Counted from the stretch's first letter, positions 26,118 through 35,061 are shown. The stretch: DNA of 36,797 nucleotides from Methanothermococcus sp. SCGC AD-155-C09 (GCA_019561555.1 JAHEQB010000062.1:10927-47723); one strand, 5' to 3'. Made by a program: numbers and translations. Notes: generated by a model from the letters alone, not told the origin.

Positions 26118-26783
26118 TTGAGATATGATTTTCATACCCATACAGTTTTCAGTGATGGGGAACTAATACCTTCAGAACTTATAAGAAGGGCTAAAATACT
26201 AAATCATAGGGCAATAGCCATCACAGATCATGGGGATGCAAGTAATTATAAGGATCTCATAGAAAAAATAACCTTGGCAAGGGAGGAATTAAAGAATTAT
26301 TGGGATATTAGATTAATCGTTGGTATTGAACTTACCCATATACCTCCAAAATCCATTCCAAAAATGGCTAAGAGATGTAAGGATATTGGGGCAGAAATTG
26401 TGGTAGTCCATGGAGAAACCATAGTGGAACCTGTTGAGGAAAAAACCAATTATTACGCTTCAATATCTGAAGATGTGGATATTATAGCCCATCCTGGGTT
26501 AATAGATAAGGAAAGTGCAGAGAATATCAAGGAAAATAATATATTCTTAGAAATTACTTCAAGAAAGGGCCACTCTTTAACAAATGGGCATGTTTTAAAT
26601 ATTGGGAGGGAATACAATATACCCTCTTTGATAAACACTGATACCCATAGCCTTTCAGATTTAATAGATATAAGTTTTGCAAAAAAGGTTGGGATGGGAT
26701 GTGGTATGAGTGAAAGGGAATTAAAAAATACCCTATCAACCTACCCTAAGGAATTATTAAATAGATTAGATAATAAATTTTAG
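26118..26783 (+). CDS. PHP-domain phosphoesterase, histidinol-phosphatase-like
   Basis: 221 residues of the polymerase-and-histidinol-phosphatase fold. Metal-binding motifs are in order: DFHTHTVFSDGEL (His6, His8, Asp13), ITDHGD (His about 38), GIELTH, VVHGETI, IAHPGLI, and NTDTHSL near the C-terminus. Such proteins use a trinuclear Mn/Zn/Fe centre to cleave phosphomonoesters or phosphodiesters; the substrate here is unknown. Histidinol phosphate is possible but the protein is shorter than HisK-type enzymes and no his gene is near. Start codon is TTG 26118 after a clean GGTGAT (26109-26114). It is followed after 61 bp by an E1-like gene and nadA in the same direction. Confidence 0.85.
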   Translation: MRYDFHTHTVFSDGELIPSELIRRAKILNHRAIAITDHGDASNYKDLIEKITLAREELKNYWDIRLIVGIELTHIPPKSIPKMAKRCKDIGAEIVVVHGETIVEPVEEKTNYYASISEDVDIIAHPGLIDKESAENIKENNIFLEITSRKGHSLTNGHVLNIGREYNIPSLINTDTHSLSDLIDISFAKKVGMGCGMSERELKNTLSTYPKELLNRLDNKF

Positions 26784-26844
26784 ATTATGATTAAATTATA
26801 GATTATAATAAGTTATAAATAAGTTATAATTACGGGGAATAATT

Positions 26845-27483
26845 ATGGAACATGTGAAAACCTTAGAAAATAAGTTAATACCAATGGGAGAGGTCTCCAT
26901 AATTGGATGTGGTAGATTAGGGGTCCGTGTTGCAATGGATTTAATTGAAGTCCATAGAGGAGGCCCTAAAAAAATATACCTATATGATGGGGAAAAAATA
27001 GATAATAACGATATAATCCATAGAAAATTTGGAGGAAAGATTGGAGAGTACAAGGTTAAGTTTGTGGAGAGATTCTATAGGGAAAAGATAGTTGGGATTA
27101 ATGAAAATATAAACCTAAATAACCTTGATTTAATTAAGGGAGATGTTGCCATAATATGTATTGCAGGAGGGGATACCCTACCTATAAGGCATGAAATAAT
27201 CAATTACTGTAAGGAGAGAGGCATAAAAACCATAGGAACCAATGGGGTTTTTGGTGTAGATGAGAAGATTAAGGTTTCAGATGCCAAATATGCCAATGGA
27301 CCTGTTAAATATATGAATATTAAGGAAGAAGGCCATATTGTTGTGGGAAGTGAAAGATTTATAAGGGATGGGGAGCCAATTACTCCCTACACCCTTGATG
27401 AAATATCTAAAAAAATGGTAATTGAGTGTTTAAGGATTTTGAATGGAATATATAGGGATAATTATAAAGTATCTGAAAAATAA
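26845..27483 (+). CDS. ThiF/E1-like nucleotide-binding protein upstream of nadA
   Basis: 212 residues. A Rossmann glycine loop (VSIIGCGRLGVRVAMDL) at about 18-34 is followed by YLYDGEKIDNNDIIHRKFGG and then GEYKV, the pattern of E1/ThiF/MoeB enzymes, in which the Asp, the Asn and the Arg contact ATP. DVAIICIAGGDT gives the next strand, and GTNGVFGV a later one. The zinc CxxC pairs and the catalytic Cys of full E1 enzymes are absent, so it may adenylate a small-molecule carboxylate, as HcgE does in Fe-hydrogenase cofactor synthesis, or merely bind nucleotide. GGGGAATAATT precedes the ATG. The gap to nadA is 19 bp, suggesting one transcript; a link to NAD or a pyridine cofactor is inference. 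Confidence 0.72.
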   Translation: MEHVKTLENKLIPMGEVSIIGCGRLGVRVAMDLIEVHRGGPKKIYLYDGEKIDNNDIIHRKFGGKIGEYKVKFVERFYREKIVGINENINLNNLDLIKGDVAIICIAGGDTLPIRHEIINYCKERGIKTIGTNGVFGVDEKIKVSDAKYANGPVKYMNIKEEGHIVVGSERFIRDGEPITPYTLDEISKKMVIECLRILNGIYRDNYKVSEK

Positions 27484-27502
27484 GGAAAAATTGGGATGTA
27501 CT

Positions 27503-28426
27503 ATGAACATTGTAGAGAGAATAAATAAATTAAAAAGGGAAAAAAATGCCATAATATTGGCCCATAATTATCAACCTGAAGGGATACAGAGAGTAGCAGA
27601 TTTTATAGGAGATTCACTGGAATTATGCCTAATTGCAAAGGATACAGATGCAGATATTATTGTATTCTGCGGCGTAGATTTCATGGCTGAGACTGCAAAG
27701 ATACTGAATAAGGATAAAAAGGTATTGATACCTGAGATAAAAAATACAGAGTGTCCCATGGCCCATCAACTTCCTCCTGAAATTATATTGGAGGGTAAAA
27801 GGAAGTATAAAAATAGTAAAGTGGTAATATATGTAAATACCCTATCCTTAGCAAAGGCCTTAGCCGATGCAACATGTACCTCTGCAAATGCCAGTGAAGT
27901 TGTTAATTCCTTTAAAGAGGAGGAGATATTGTTTGGTCCAGATAGGAATCTTGGATATTATGTAGAGAAGAGATCCAATAAAAAAATAATTTTAATACCT
28001 GAGGATGGCCATTGTTATGTGCATAAAAAATTTACAGTTGAGGATATAATCAATGCTAAAAGGAAATACCCAAATGCCGAGGTTTTAATTCATCCTGAAT
28101 GTGATCCTAAAGTTCAGGATATGGCAGATTATGTTTTTAGCACAGGGGGCATGGTTAAACATGTGTTAAATTCTCCTAAGGATGAATTTATAATAGGTAC
28201 GGAAGTGGATATGATAACAAGATTAAGAATAGATCTTGAGAAAATTGGAAAATCCAAAAAATTGATACCTCTTAGAGAGGATGCTATTTGCGAGCCTATG
28301 AAGGAAATAACCCTTGAAAAATTGGAAAAATGCCTATTAGAGGAAAAATACGAAATTACATTAGATGAAGAAGTAATAAATAAGGCAAAAAAACCTATTG
28401 AGTACATGCTATCTTTAAGTAAGTGA
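27503..28426 (+). CDS. nadA: NadA, quinolinate synthase
   Basis: [4Fe-4S] enzyme that condenses iminoaspartate with dihydroxyacetone phosphate to quinolinate for NAD synthesis. 307 residues. AHNYQPEGIQRVADFIGDSLEL near the N-terminus is the first family signature. The three cluster ligands are in FCGVDFMAETAK, TCTSANASEVV and DAICEPMKEI. VHKKFT and HPECDP, with STGGM, are the substrate-binding motifs. ATG 27503 is chosen as the N-terminus (MNIVERINKLK) and is preceded by TTGGGATGTACT; an in-frame ATG 20 codons upstream overlaps the previous gene and gives an unusual leader. A repeat terminus starts at the base after the stop codon. No nadB or nadC is nearby; archaea often use aspartate dehydrogenase instead of NadB. 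Confidence 0.95.
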   Translation: MNIVERINKLKREKNAIILAHNYQPEGIQRVADFIGDSLELCLIAKDTDADIIVFCGVDFMAETAKILNKDKKVLIPEIKNTECPMAHQLPPEIILEGKRKYKNSKVVIYVNTLSLAKALADATCTSANASEVVNSFKEEEILFGPDRNLGYYVEKRSNKKIILIPEDGHCYVHKKFTVEDIINAKRKYPNAEVLIHPECDPKVQDMADYVFSTGGMVKHVLNSPKDEFIIGTEVDMITRLRIDLEKIGKSKKLIPLREDAICEPMKEITLEKLEKCLLEEKYEITLDEEVINKAKKPIEYMLSLSK

Positions 28427-28470
28427 TTATGGTTGAGCACATAACATTTTAAACTTGAGTAATTAAGGAG
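28427..28470 (+). repeat. Solo terminus of the dispersed element, directly after nadA
   Basis: TTATGGTTGAGCACATAACA, then TTTTAAACTTG, is a good match to the left terminus of the family and begins at the first base after the nadA stop codon. The typical core does not follow within the expected 60 bp; the sequence continues as A/T-rich DNA to about 28690. This is either a truncated copy or a remnant after internal deletion. Confidence 0.45.
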
Positions 28471-28689
28471 AATATAATGGACTTTTAACTCTTTTATATT
28501 TTTATTACTTCTTAAAGCATATATAACATTAATAAAAAAATAATTAAAAATAAAAATAATTTAAAGTTTAAAAAAATAAAATAAATAATAATTTAACTTT
28601 AAAATATTAAAAAATAACAAATGTATTAAAAAAGTAAAATTTAAATTATGAAATAAGGAGATTTTAAAACACTTAAAAAAATGTTTTTA

Positions 28690-28885
28690 TATTATTAGTT
28701 TAGTAAAACATTTAGTAAAATATACAACATATGGATGTAGTAATCTCATACCTAAAGGACTTTCTCTGCACTTTCAGTGATTAGGGATGTGGGGAGATGG
28801 AGGATAGCATAGGGAATTTCTGTTACTTTTTAGGTATTTAATTTTCTTTATTTTTTTTAAGTATTTTTATTTTTTCCCTTATATA
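28690..28885 (+). repeat. Dispersed element, subfamily A, degraded ends
   Basis: A disrupted left terminus (TAGTAAAACATTTAGTAAAA) is followed by the core: CATACCTAAAGGACTTTCTC, TGCACTTTCAGTGATTAGGG and ATGTGGGGAGATGGAGG, then AGGGAATTTCTGTTACTTTT and a T-rich tail. No right terminus. It is the first of three A copies in the 1.37-kb gene-free stretch between nadA and trpC. Confidence 0.6.
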
Positions 28886-28987
28886 AAAAATAAAATAATA
28901 AAAGAATAAAAAATTTAATAATAAAAAAAATAAGATCAATAATAAAAAATAAAATAAAATAATAAAATAAATAATAAAAAAATAAAA

Positions 28988-29533
28988 AAATTATAGTCAA
29001 TAATAATTTAAACTATTATGGATATAGGATCGCATACTTAAAGGGTTTCCCACTTCAGTGCTTTGGTGTAGGGGGAAGGAGAGTAGGTTATGGGATTTCT
29101 ACTTTTTAGGTATTTACTTTTCTTTATTTCTTTAAGAATTTAATTTTTTATTTTTAAGATCTATATTATTTTATAGTCAGGCACATAATATTTTAAACTT
29201 ATTATAGTGTAATAATCCTCTACTTAAAGGACTTTCTCTGCACTTCCAGTGCTTAGGCGTGTAGGGGATGGCATATGGGATTTCTACTTTTTGAGTATTT
29301 GCTTTTTCTCTTATGTCTTTAAGTATTTTATTTTTTTTCTCTATATTTAAGATTTAGATTAATTTTATTATTATTCTTTTGGGTTATTTTAATTTTATTT
29401 TTTTATTATTTTTAATTTTTTTATATTTAAATTATAAGTTTAAGAAATTATGTTCTTAACTATAATTATTTTATTATTTTTATTTTTTATATTTAGATTT
29501 GTGGATTTAAGAAACTTATGCTCTTGACTATAT
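28988..29533 (+). repeat. Dispersed A element interrupted by a second A element (nested insertion)
   Basis: The outer copy has left end AATTATAGTCAATAATAATT, its own core (CATACTTAAAGGGTTTCC, CACTTCAGTGCTTTGG, TGTAGGGGGAAGG, GGGATTTCTACTTTTTAGG) up to about 29165, and its right end on the other strand is AATATAGTCAAGAGCATAAG, then TTTCTTAAATCC, at about 29503-29533. Between these lies the complete inner element 29171-29465. Removing the inner copy leaves an outer element of about 250 bp, the usual size. Confidence 0.7.
29171..29465 (+). repeat. Dispersed MITE-like element, subfamily A, intact inner copy with 5-bp target duplication
   Basis: Left end TTATAGTCAGGCACATAATA, then TTTTAAAC; right end on the other strand TTATAGTTAAGAACATAA, then TTTCTTAAAC. 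It is flanked by TTATT at 29166-29170 and TTATT at 29466-29470, a possible 5-bp target duplication. The core TCTCTGCAC pairs with GTGTAGGGG at 29259-29267. From core to tail it differs from the 14550-14902 copy at only about two positions in 140, so both are young or homogenised. Confidence 0.8.
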
Positions 29534-29800
29534 TTTTTATAGCACTTATTTTTATAATTTTTTTGAGATTATATTATGTTATAGGTTAATTAAGCACTCT
29601 CGATTAAATAAATAAAAATAAATAATACAAAATTTTAAAATATAATAAAAATTATTAAAAATATAAAAACTTAATAAAAATATTATAAAAAATAAATAAT
29701 AAATTTTTTAATTTTTTTTATAAAAATCCTAATATCAAAATTTAGATATTCTTTTTAAAAATCTTACTTTTCTCTTTTATATTAATATTAGGTGATTTAT
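29534..29800. other. AT-rich leader region of the trp cluster
   Basis: About 265 bp between the nested repeats and trpC. A/T-rich, with no TGTACA-type TRP box as used by TrpY in some methanogens and no leader peptide with tandem Trp codons. The only clear signal is the ribosome binding site GGTGAT at 29791-29796 for trpC. How trp expression is controlled is not visible. Confidence 0.4.
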
Positions 29801-30493
29801 ATGTATAATATGGCAAGATCAATAGTAAGTAAAAGAAAGGAGAATAAAAATCCAATAATTGCTGAGATAAAGGTTCATTCTCCTAAATATGGGGATTTGC
29901 TTAGGGGGAGAGATGAGATTGATATTCTTAGGATCTACGAAGATGCGGGAGTTGCAGGAATATCCTACATTACAGATAAAAAATATTTTAATGGAGATTT
30001 TAATCTCTTTAAAAAGATATGTGCATCCACAGAACTTCCTGTATTAAGAAAGGATTTTATAACCACAAAGGAAGAGATAGAAAGAACTGCAGAGGCTGAG
30101 GGGGGAGCCATTTTGTTAATAGGGAGACTTTTAAAGGACAAAACAACAGAATTTGTTGATTATGCCTTGGAGCATGGATTGGATACCCTACTTGAGGTAC
30201 ATAATAGGGAGGAAATAGATATGGCAAAGGAAACAAATACAACAATGATAGGAGTAAATAACAGGGATATATCCAAATTAGAACGTGATGATGGAACAGT
30301 GTCCCTTACTGCAAAATTATCCAAGTATATTCCAAAGAATGTTATTTTTGTAAGTGAAAGTGGAATTGCCTCAATAGATGACTTAAAAATAGCCCTAAGA
30401 TATGCAGATGCTGCTCTTATTGGCACAAGTTTTATGAAATCCAATAATACCTTAGAGTTTGTTAAAAGTTTTGTGGAGGCTAAACTATGCTAA
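29801..30493 (+). CDS. trpC: TrpC, indole-3-glycerol-phosphate synthase
   Basis: Closes the indole ring from CdRP. 230 residues from ATG 29801, with GGTGAT five bases before it; a GTG three codons earlier overlaps the ribosome binding site and is not used. A single (beta/alpha)8 barrel. Active-site motifs are PIIAEIKVHSPKYGDLLRG (catalytic Lys), YITDKKYFNGDF, VLRKDFITT (second catalytic Lys), LLEVHNREE (Glu), IGVNNRDI and FVSESGI. The last motif ALIGTSFMKS binds phosphate. Its stop overlaps the trpD start in ATGCTAA, a translationally coupled arrangement. It is the first gene of the trp cluster; no trpE or trpG precedes it. Confidence 0.95.
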   Translation: MYNMARSIVSKRKENKNPIIAEIKVHSPKYGDLLRGRDEIDILRIYEDAGVAGISYITDKKYFNGDFNLFKKICASTELPVLRKDFITTKEEIERTAEAEGGAILLIGRLLKDKTTEFVDYALEHGLDTLLEVHNREEIDMAKETNTTMIGVNNRDISKLERDDGTVSLTAKLSKYIPKNVIFVSESGIASIDDLKIALRYADAALIGTSFMKSNNTLEFVKSFVEAKLC

Positions 30494-31458
30494 ATAAAAT
30501 TGTAGATAACTACAATCTAACATTTGAGGAATCCTATGAATTATTTAATAACCTATTGAAGGAAAGTGATATTAGAATAGGGGCCTATCTTGCGGCACTT
30601 CAAACCAAAGGAATTACTTCCCAAGAGATTGCAGGTTTTGCAAAGGCCATGAGAGATAATGCCATTAAAGTAGATTTAGGTAGGAATATAGTTGATACCT
30701 GTGGAACTGGAGGGGATGGCTCCTCCACTATAAATGTTAGTACGGCAGTATCTCTAATACTATCCCATTTTATAAAGGTTGCCAAGCATGGAAATGTATC
30801 TATTACCTCTAAAAGTGGTTCTGCAAATGTCCTACAGGCATTGGGTATTAAAATAGATCTCTCTCCTGAAGAGGCAAAGGAAATGATTGATAAAACAAAC
30901 TTTGTATTTTTATTTGCTCCAAGGTATCATCCTGCCTTAAAAAAGATCATGCCTGTTAGAAAGGAATTGGGCATAAAGACAATATTTAATATATTAGGTC
31001 CTCTTTCAAATCCTGCAAATCCAGATTATCAGATGGTAGGGGTTAATTCCTTAGATTTAGTGGAAAAGGTTGCAGAGGCCTTAAGGTTGTTAGGAGTTAA
31101 GAGGGCCCTTGTGGTTTATGGAAGTGGTCTCGATGAATTAAGCCCAAAGGATACTTCAAAGGTATGTGAGGTTAAGAATAAATCCTTAAATACCTATACT
31201 CTATCTCCAGAGGATTTTGGAATGGAGGCCTCAAAAATAATACCCTGTGGAAGTCCAGAGGAAAGTGCAAGGAGAATAATTGATGTATTCTCTGGCAAGA
31301 AAAATGAAGATAGAAACTTTATAGTATTAAATGCTGCTGCAGGTCTCTATACCTGTGGAATAGCATCTGATTATTTAGAATCTGTTGAAATGGTAAATAA
31401 TGTAATAGACAGTGGAGAGATATTGAATAAGGTTAAGGACATTCAATCTTATAAATAA
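30487..31458 (+). CDS. trpD: TrpD, anthranilate phosphoribosyltransferase
   Basis: Transfers phosphoribose from PRPP to anthranilate. 323 residues of family II phosphoribosyltransferase fold. Signatures are DTCGTGGDGSSTINVST (PRPP-binding glycine loop), KHGNVSITSKSGSANVLQ, FLFAPRYHPALKKIMPVR (anthranilate-binding helix) and TIFNILGPLSNPANP. Start ATG overlaps the trpC stop codon by several bases and has GGAGG 30475-30479 upstream in trpC. The gene is followed by about 800 bp of repeat-bearing DNA before trpF, so the cluster is interrupted here. Confidence 0.95.
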   Translation: MLNKIVDNYNLTFEESYELFNNLLKESDIRIGAYLAALQTKGITSQEIAGFAKAMRDNAIKVDLGRNIVDTCGTGGDGSSTINVSTAVSLILSHFIKVAKHGNVSITSKSGSANVLQALGIKIDLSPEEAKEMIDKTNFVFLFAPRYHPALKKIMPVRKELGIKTIFNILGPLSNPANPDYQMVGVNSLDLVEKVAEALRLLGVKRALVVYGSGLDELSPKDTSKVCEVKNKSLNTYTLSPEDFGMEASKIIPCGSPEESARRIIDVFSGKKNEDRNFIVLNAAAGLYTCGIASDYLESVEMVNNVIDSGEILNKVKDIQSYK

Positions 31459-31628
31459 TTATAAAAAATAGGAATTAATAAAAAATTTAAAAAAATAAAA
31501 AATGATTATAATTATAAACATATTAACAATACTAAAATAAAAAATCTTAATTAATGGAATCCTTATAAAAATATTATTATAAAAAAATTAAAAAAATAAT
31601 TTAAAAAATTTAAAAATAAAATAGAAAA
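31459..31628. other. AT-rich spacer after trpD
   Basis: Mostly A/T with short homopolymer runs; no gene or repeat core found. It forms the first part of the roughly 800-bp gap between trpD and trpF, whose remainder is repeat-derived up to about 32070 and then A/T-rich to 32255. Confidence 0.4.
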
Positions 31629-32070
31629 TTATAGTCAAGTACATAATATTTTAAACTATAATCCTCAAAGTAATAAGAATAGAAGAGGATAAAATAACAA
31701 AGAAGGATACCTTAGGTCCCTATCTTACTGAGTATGGGATTTTATAATTATTCTATAAATGATTTTACTTCTTTCCAAGTACTCAGGGCATTAAGGGGAA
31801 AAATAACGATATAGATTTTAATTTTTTTAATTTATTATATTTTTTTGATATTTTAAAATTTTTATTTATTTTAATAATTTATTTTTAATTTTTAATTATT
31901 TTATTTTTTTTATGGTGGATAAATACGTTTAAAACTATATTATAGTCAAACACATAACCTTAACTCATCTTCTAAAAATTTATAATAACTGCTGCAAACA
32001 ACATATTATATAATTTTTTTAAAAGTTCTATCAACTACGGTTTAAAATATTTTATGTGCTAAACTATAAA
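31629..32070 (+). repeat. Composite dispersed element in the trpD-trpF gap
   Basis: The left end TTATAGTCAAGTACATAATA, then TTTTAAAC, is at 31629. B-like core blocks (TTTACTTCTTTCCAAGTACT, CAGGGCATTAAGGGG, AACGATATAGATTTTAATTT) lie at about 31760-31830. A second left-type terminus TTATAGTCAAACACATAACC begins at 31939, and a right terminus, on the other strand TTTATAGTTTAGCACATAAA, then TTTTAAACC, ends at about 32070. Either one rearranged element or two adjacent ones, the second only about 130 bp. No transposase frame. Confidence 0.6.
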
Positions 32071-32255
32071 TAAAAAAATTAAAATTTTAAAATATTTTAA
32101 AAGAATAAAATAATAAAATATATAATCATAAAGAGATTTTAATAAAAATTTTATTAATGTTTTATCTTTTTTATTATTAATATTTTCATTTTATAGATTA
32201 TATAGGTTAAAATATATATGATTGATTATTAATAACATCATCATAGGGATATATT

Positions 32256-32891
32256 ATGTTTATTAAAATATGTGGAATTAAATCCATTAAGGAATTAAAA
32301 ATAGTTGAAAAATATGCTAATGCCACAGGAGTAATAGTGGAATCAATATCTAAAAGGACCATAAGTTTCAGTAAATCTAAGGAATTAATAAAAGAATCTA
32401 ATATTCCAGTATTTGCAGTTTCCACATCGGAGGATTTTGAATCCTGGTCAAATATAGTGGAAAAAACCAGAACAGAGTATATTCAGATTCATTCAGATAT
32501 GGAACCTAATGCCATAGAAAAACTAAAGGGGGAATATGATTTATTCATAATGAAGGCATTTAAAGTGCCTAAAAGCACTTCATCTCCTGAAGAGGATGCT
32601 GAGAAATTAATAAATCAAATAAAGGAATATAATAATATTATTGATAGGGTTTTATTGGATACAGGTAAGGGTTGTGGTATAACCCATGATCACAGGATAA
32701 GTAAAATAATATGCAAAACAGTATGTAAAAACTTTGAGGTAGTACTTGCAGGAGGCCTAAATCCTAATAATGTGGGGAAAATTATAAATTATGTCCAACC
32801 CTTTGGGGTAGATGTATCAAGTGGCGTTGAGAGGAATAATGAAAAAAATGAGGATTTAATAAAATTGTTTGTTAATGCTGTAAAAAAATAA
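32256..32891 (+). CDS. trpF: TrpF, phosphoribosylanthranilate isomerase
   Basis: Amadori rearrangement of PRA to CdRP. 211 residues, (beta/alpha)8 barrel. Catalytic Cys6 is in FIKICGIKS, and the general acid Asp is in VLLDTGKGCGITHD. Phosphate-binding loops are VVLAGGLNPNNVG and GVDVSSGVER, the canonical family end. The sequence between (VSTSEDFESWSNIVEKTRTE) is more divergent than its neighbours but spans the expected length. AGGGATATATT precedes ATG 32256. It starts the second trp block, followed 86 bp later by trpB. Confidence 0.93.
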   Translation: MFIKICGIKSIKELKIVEKYANATGVIVESISKRTISFSKSKELIKESNIPVFAVSTSEDFESWSNIVEKTRTEYIQIHSDMEPNAIEKLKGEYDLFIMKAFKVPKSTSSPEEDAEKLINQIKEYNNIIDRVLLDTGKGCGITHDHRISKIICKTVCKNFEVVLAGGLNPNNVGKIINYVQPFGVDVSSGVERNNEKNEDLIKLFVNAVKK

Positions 32892-32977
32892 ATGATATAC
32901 ATTTTTATAATTATTATTTTTATTTTAAAAATAAATTATTTTAATTATTTTTTTTAAAATTCTTAGGTGATATAAAA

Positions 32978-34147
32978 ATGGAAATGAGATTTGGAAAATA
33001 TGGGGGACAGTATGTTCCAGAAGTACTTATACCATCTTTAAAGGAGTTGGAAAAGGCCTACAAAGAGTATAAGGATGATCCAGAGTTTAAGGAGGAACTT
33101 GATTACTACTTAAAGAACTATGCTGGAAGGGAAACTCCCTTATATTTTGCTGAGAATCTTACAAAGAAAATTGGCGGGGCCAAGATATATTTAAAGAGGG
33201 AGGATCTATTACTTGGAGGAGCCCATAAAATAAATAATAGTATTGGTCAGGCCCTTTTGGCAAAGAAAATGGGAAAAACAAGATTAATAGCAGAAACTGG
33301 AGCAGGAGAGCATGGACTGTCCTCTGCAATGGTTGGGGCACTCTTTAAAATGAAAACTAGAATATACATGGGAGCAATAGATGTTGAAAGGCAGAAGTTA
33401 AATGTATATAAAATGAAATTACATGGGGCTGAGGTATATCCTGTGGAATCAGGTTCAAAAACACTAAAGGATGCCATAAATGAAGCATTAAGGGATTGGG
33501 TAGAAACCTTTGAAGATACATATTACTTAATAGGTTCTGTTGTAGGTCCCTATCCCTATCCCTCAATAGTTAGGGATTTCCAATCTGTTATAGGAAAGGA
33601 GGCCAAAAAACAGATACTTGATATAGAGGGAAAACTTCCAGAGTGCATTGTTGCCTGTGTAGGAGGAGGGAGTAATTCCATAGGTATTTTTAATGAATTT
33701 AAAAATGATAAAGAAGTTAAATTGATTGGAGTGGAGGCCGCTGGAGAGGGACTTGATACTGAAAAACATGCTGCTGCACTACTTAAAGGTAAGGAGGGAA
33801 TACTTCATGGAATGCTCTCCTACTTTTTGCAGGATGAGGATGGACAGATTAGGCCAACCCACAGTATCTCTGCAGGACTTGACTATCCAGGGGTAGGTCC
33901 TGAGCATGCCTATCTTAAAGATATGGGGGCAGTGGAATATGCAGGGATAACAGATGAAGAGGCATTAAATGCATTCTTAGAACTTTCCAAAACTGAGGGA
34001 ATAATTCCTGCCCTTGAATCCTCCCATGCCCTTGCCCATGCAATGAAAATTGCTAAGGAAATGGATAGTGATGAGATTATCATAGTAAATCTCTCAGGAA
34101 GGGGAGATAAAGATTTGGACACAGTTATGAATTATGTTAAATTCTAA
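32978..34147 (+). CDS. trpB: TrpB, tryptophan synthase beta chain (TrpB1 type)
   Basis: PLP enzyme that joins indole to serine. 389 residues. The N-terminus [19 protein letters not shown] is the TrpB1 signature. The PLP Lys is in [14 protein letters not shown], the phosphate-binding loop is [11 protein letters not shown], and [12 protein letters not shown] is the substrate loop with the catalytic Glu. [18 protein letters not shown] forms part of the beta/alpha interface, and [13 protein letters not shown] is the C-terminal signature. GGTGAT lies before ATG 32978. A trpA partner follows directly, so this is the alpha-coupled TrpB1 rather than the stand-alone TrpB2. Confidence 0.96.
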   Translation: MEMRFGKYGGQYVPEVLIPSLKELEKAYKEYKDDPEFKEELDYYLKNYAGRETPLYFAENLTKKIGGAKIYLKREDLLLGGAHKINNSIGQALLAKKMGKTRLIAETGAGEHGLSSAMVGALFKMKTRIYMGAIDVERQKLNVYKMKLHGAEVYPVESGSKTLKDAINEALRDWVETFEDTYYLIGSVVGPYPYPSIVRDFQSVIGKEAKKQILDIEGKLPECIVACVGGGSNSIGIFNEFKNDKEVKLIGVEAAGEGLDTEKHAAALLKGKEGILHGMLSYFLQDEDGQIRPTHSISAGLDYPGVGPEHAYLKDMGAVEYAGITDEEALNAFLELSKTEGIIPALESSHALAHAMKIAKEMDSDEIIIVNLSGRGDKDLDTVMNYVKF

Positions 34148-34216
34148 GAATTTTAAAATAAAAATTATTTATTAAATTATTAAAAAATTATTAAAAAATT
34201 ATTGGAAGTGGTTTTT

Positions 34217-34981
34217 ATGGATAAAAAATTAGTTAGTTTTATAGTTGCAGGTGATCCAAATCCAGAGGCAACATTAAAATTTATGAAGGCCCTAAGTAAG
34301 CACTCCGATATAATAGAATTGGGTATTCCATTTAGTGATCCTATGGCAGATGGAGAAACAATTCAGATGGCAGATATTAGGGCATTAAATAATGGAATGA
34401 AGGTTTCCAAAGTGTTTGATATTATTAGGGAGTTTAGAAAGTATTCAAGTACTCCAATAGTTGTAATGACCTACTATAACCCAGTGTTTAATATGGGGTT
34501 AGAAAGGTTTTTAAAGGAATTAAAGGAGTCTGGAGGGAATGGTTTAATAGTGGTTGATTTACCTGTTGAGGACTCAGAGGAATATCTCTCCCACTGTAAA
34601 AAATATGGTATAGATACAATATTTCTTGCTGCTCCAAATACTTCAGAGGATCGGATTAAAAAAATTGATAATGCCAGTTCCATGTTTATTTATTTGGTTT
34701 CACTATATGGTACTACAGGAGTTAGGGGGGAGGTTTCCAACTTGGCCATTGATTTTTTAAAGAGAACTAAAAAATTATGCAAAAACCCAGTTTATGTTGG
34801 TTTTGGAATATCAAAGAAGGAGCATGCTAAGAGGTTTATTGAAAATGGGGCTGATGGAGTTGTTGTAGGTAGTGCCTATGTAAAGATAATTGAGGAATAT
34901 GGAGATTCAGAGGAAACAATTAAAAAACTTGAAGAAAAGGCAAGGAAATTAAAGGAAGGGATTTTAGAAGGCAGTAAATAG
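34217..34981 (+). CDS. trpA: TrpA, tryptophan synthase alpha chain
   Basis: Cleaves indole-3-glycerol phosphate and channels indole to TrpB. 254 residues. Catalytic Glu is in ELGIPFSDPMADGETIQ and catalytic Asp is in GLIVVDLPVED. VSLYGTTGVRGE is loop 6, and YVGFGISKKEHAK and GVVVGSAYVKII bind the phosphate. ATG 34217 is chosen; GTGG lies just upstream, whereas the in-frame TTG five codons earlier has no such site. Last gene of the trp cluster; 69 bp after trpB. Confidence 0.95.
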   Translation: MDKKLVSFIVAGDPNPEATLKFMKALSKHSDIIELGIPFSDPMADGETIQMADIRALNNGMKVSKVFDIIREFRKYSSTPIVVMTYYNPVFNMGLERFLKELKESGGNGLIVVDLPVEDSEEYLSHCKKYGIDTIFLAAPNTSEDRIKKIDNASSMFIYLVSLYGTTGVRGEVSNLAIDFLKRTKKLCKNPVYVGFGISKKEHAKRFIENGADGVVVGSAYVKIIEEYGDSEETIKKLEEKARKLKEGILEGSK

Positions 34982-35061
34982 TATATTTACAAAATAAAAT
35001 AAATAAAAAAATAATTTTAAAAAAATTAAAATAAATTAATAAATAAAAAAAATAAAAATTT

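Noticed and set aside
26118-26783. PHP protein as the RNase P subunit Rpp30
   Set aside because: It retains all PHP metal ligands (HTH, DHGD, HPG, DTH), which Rpp30 proteins lack, and its sequence does not match the recalled methanococcal Rnp3.
29534-29800. Transcription attenuator or TrpY operator before trpC
   Set aside because: No TGTACA boxes, no tandem Trp codons in a leader frame, and no terminator/antiterminator pair could be drawn.
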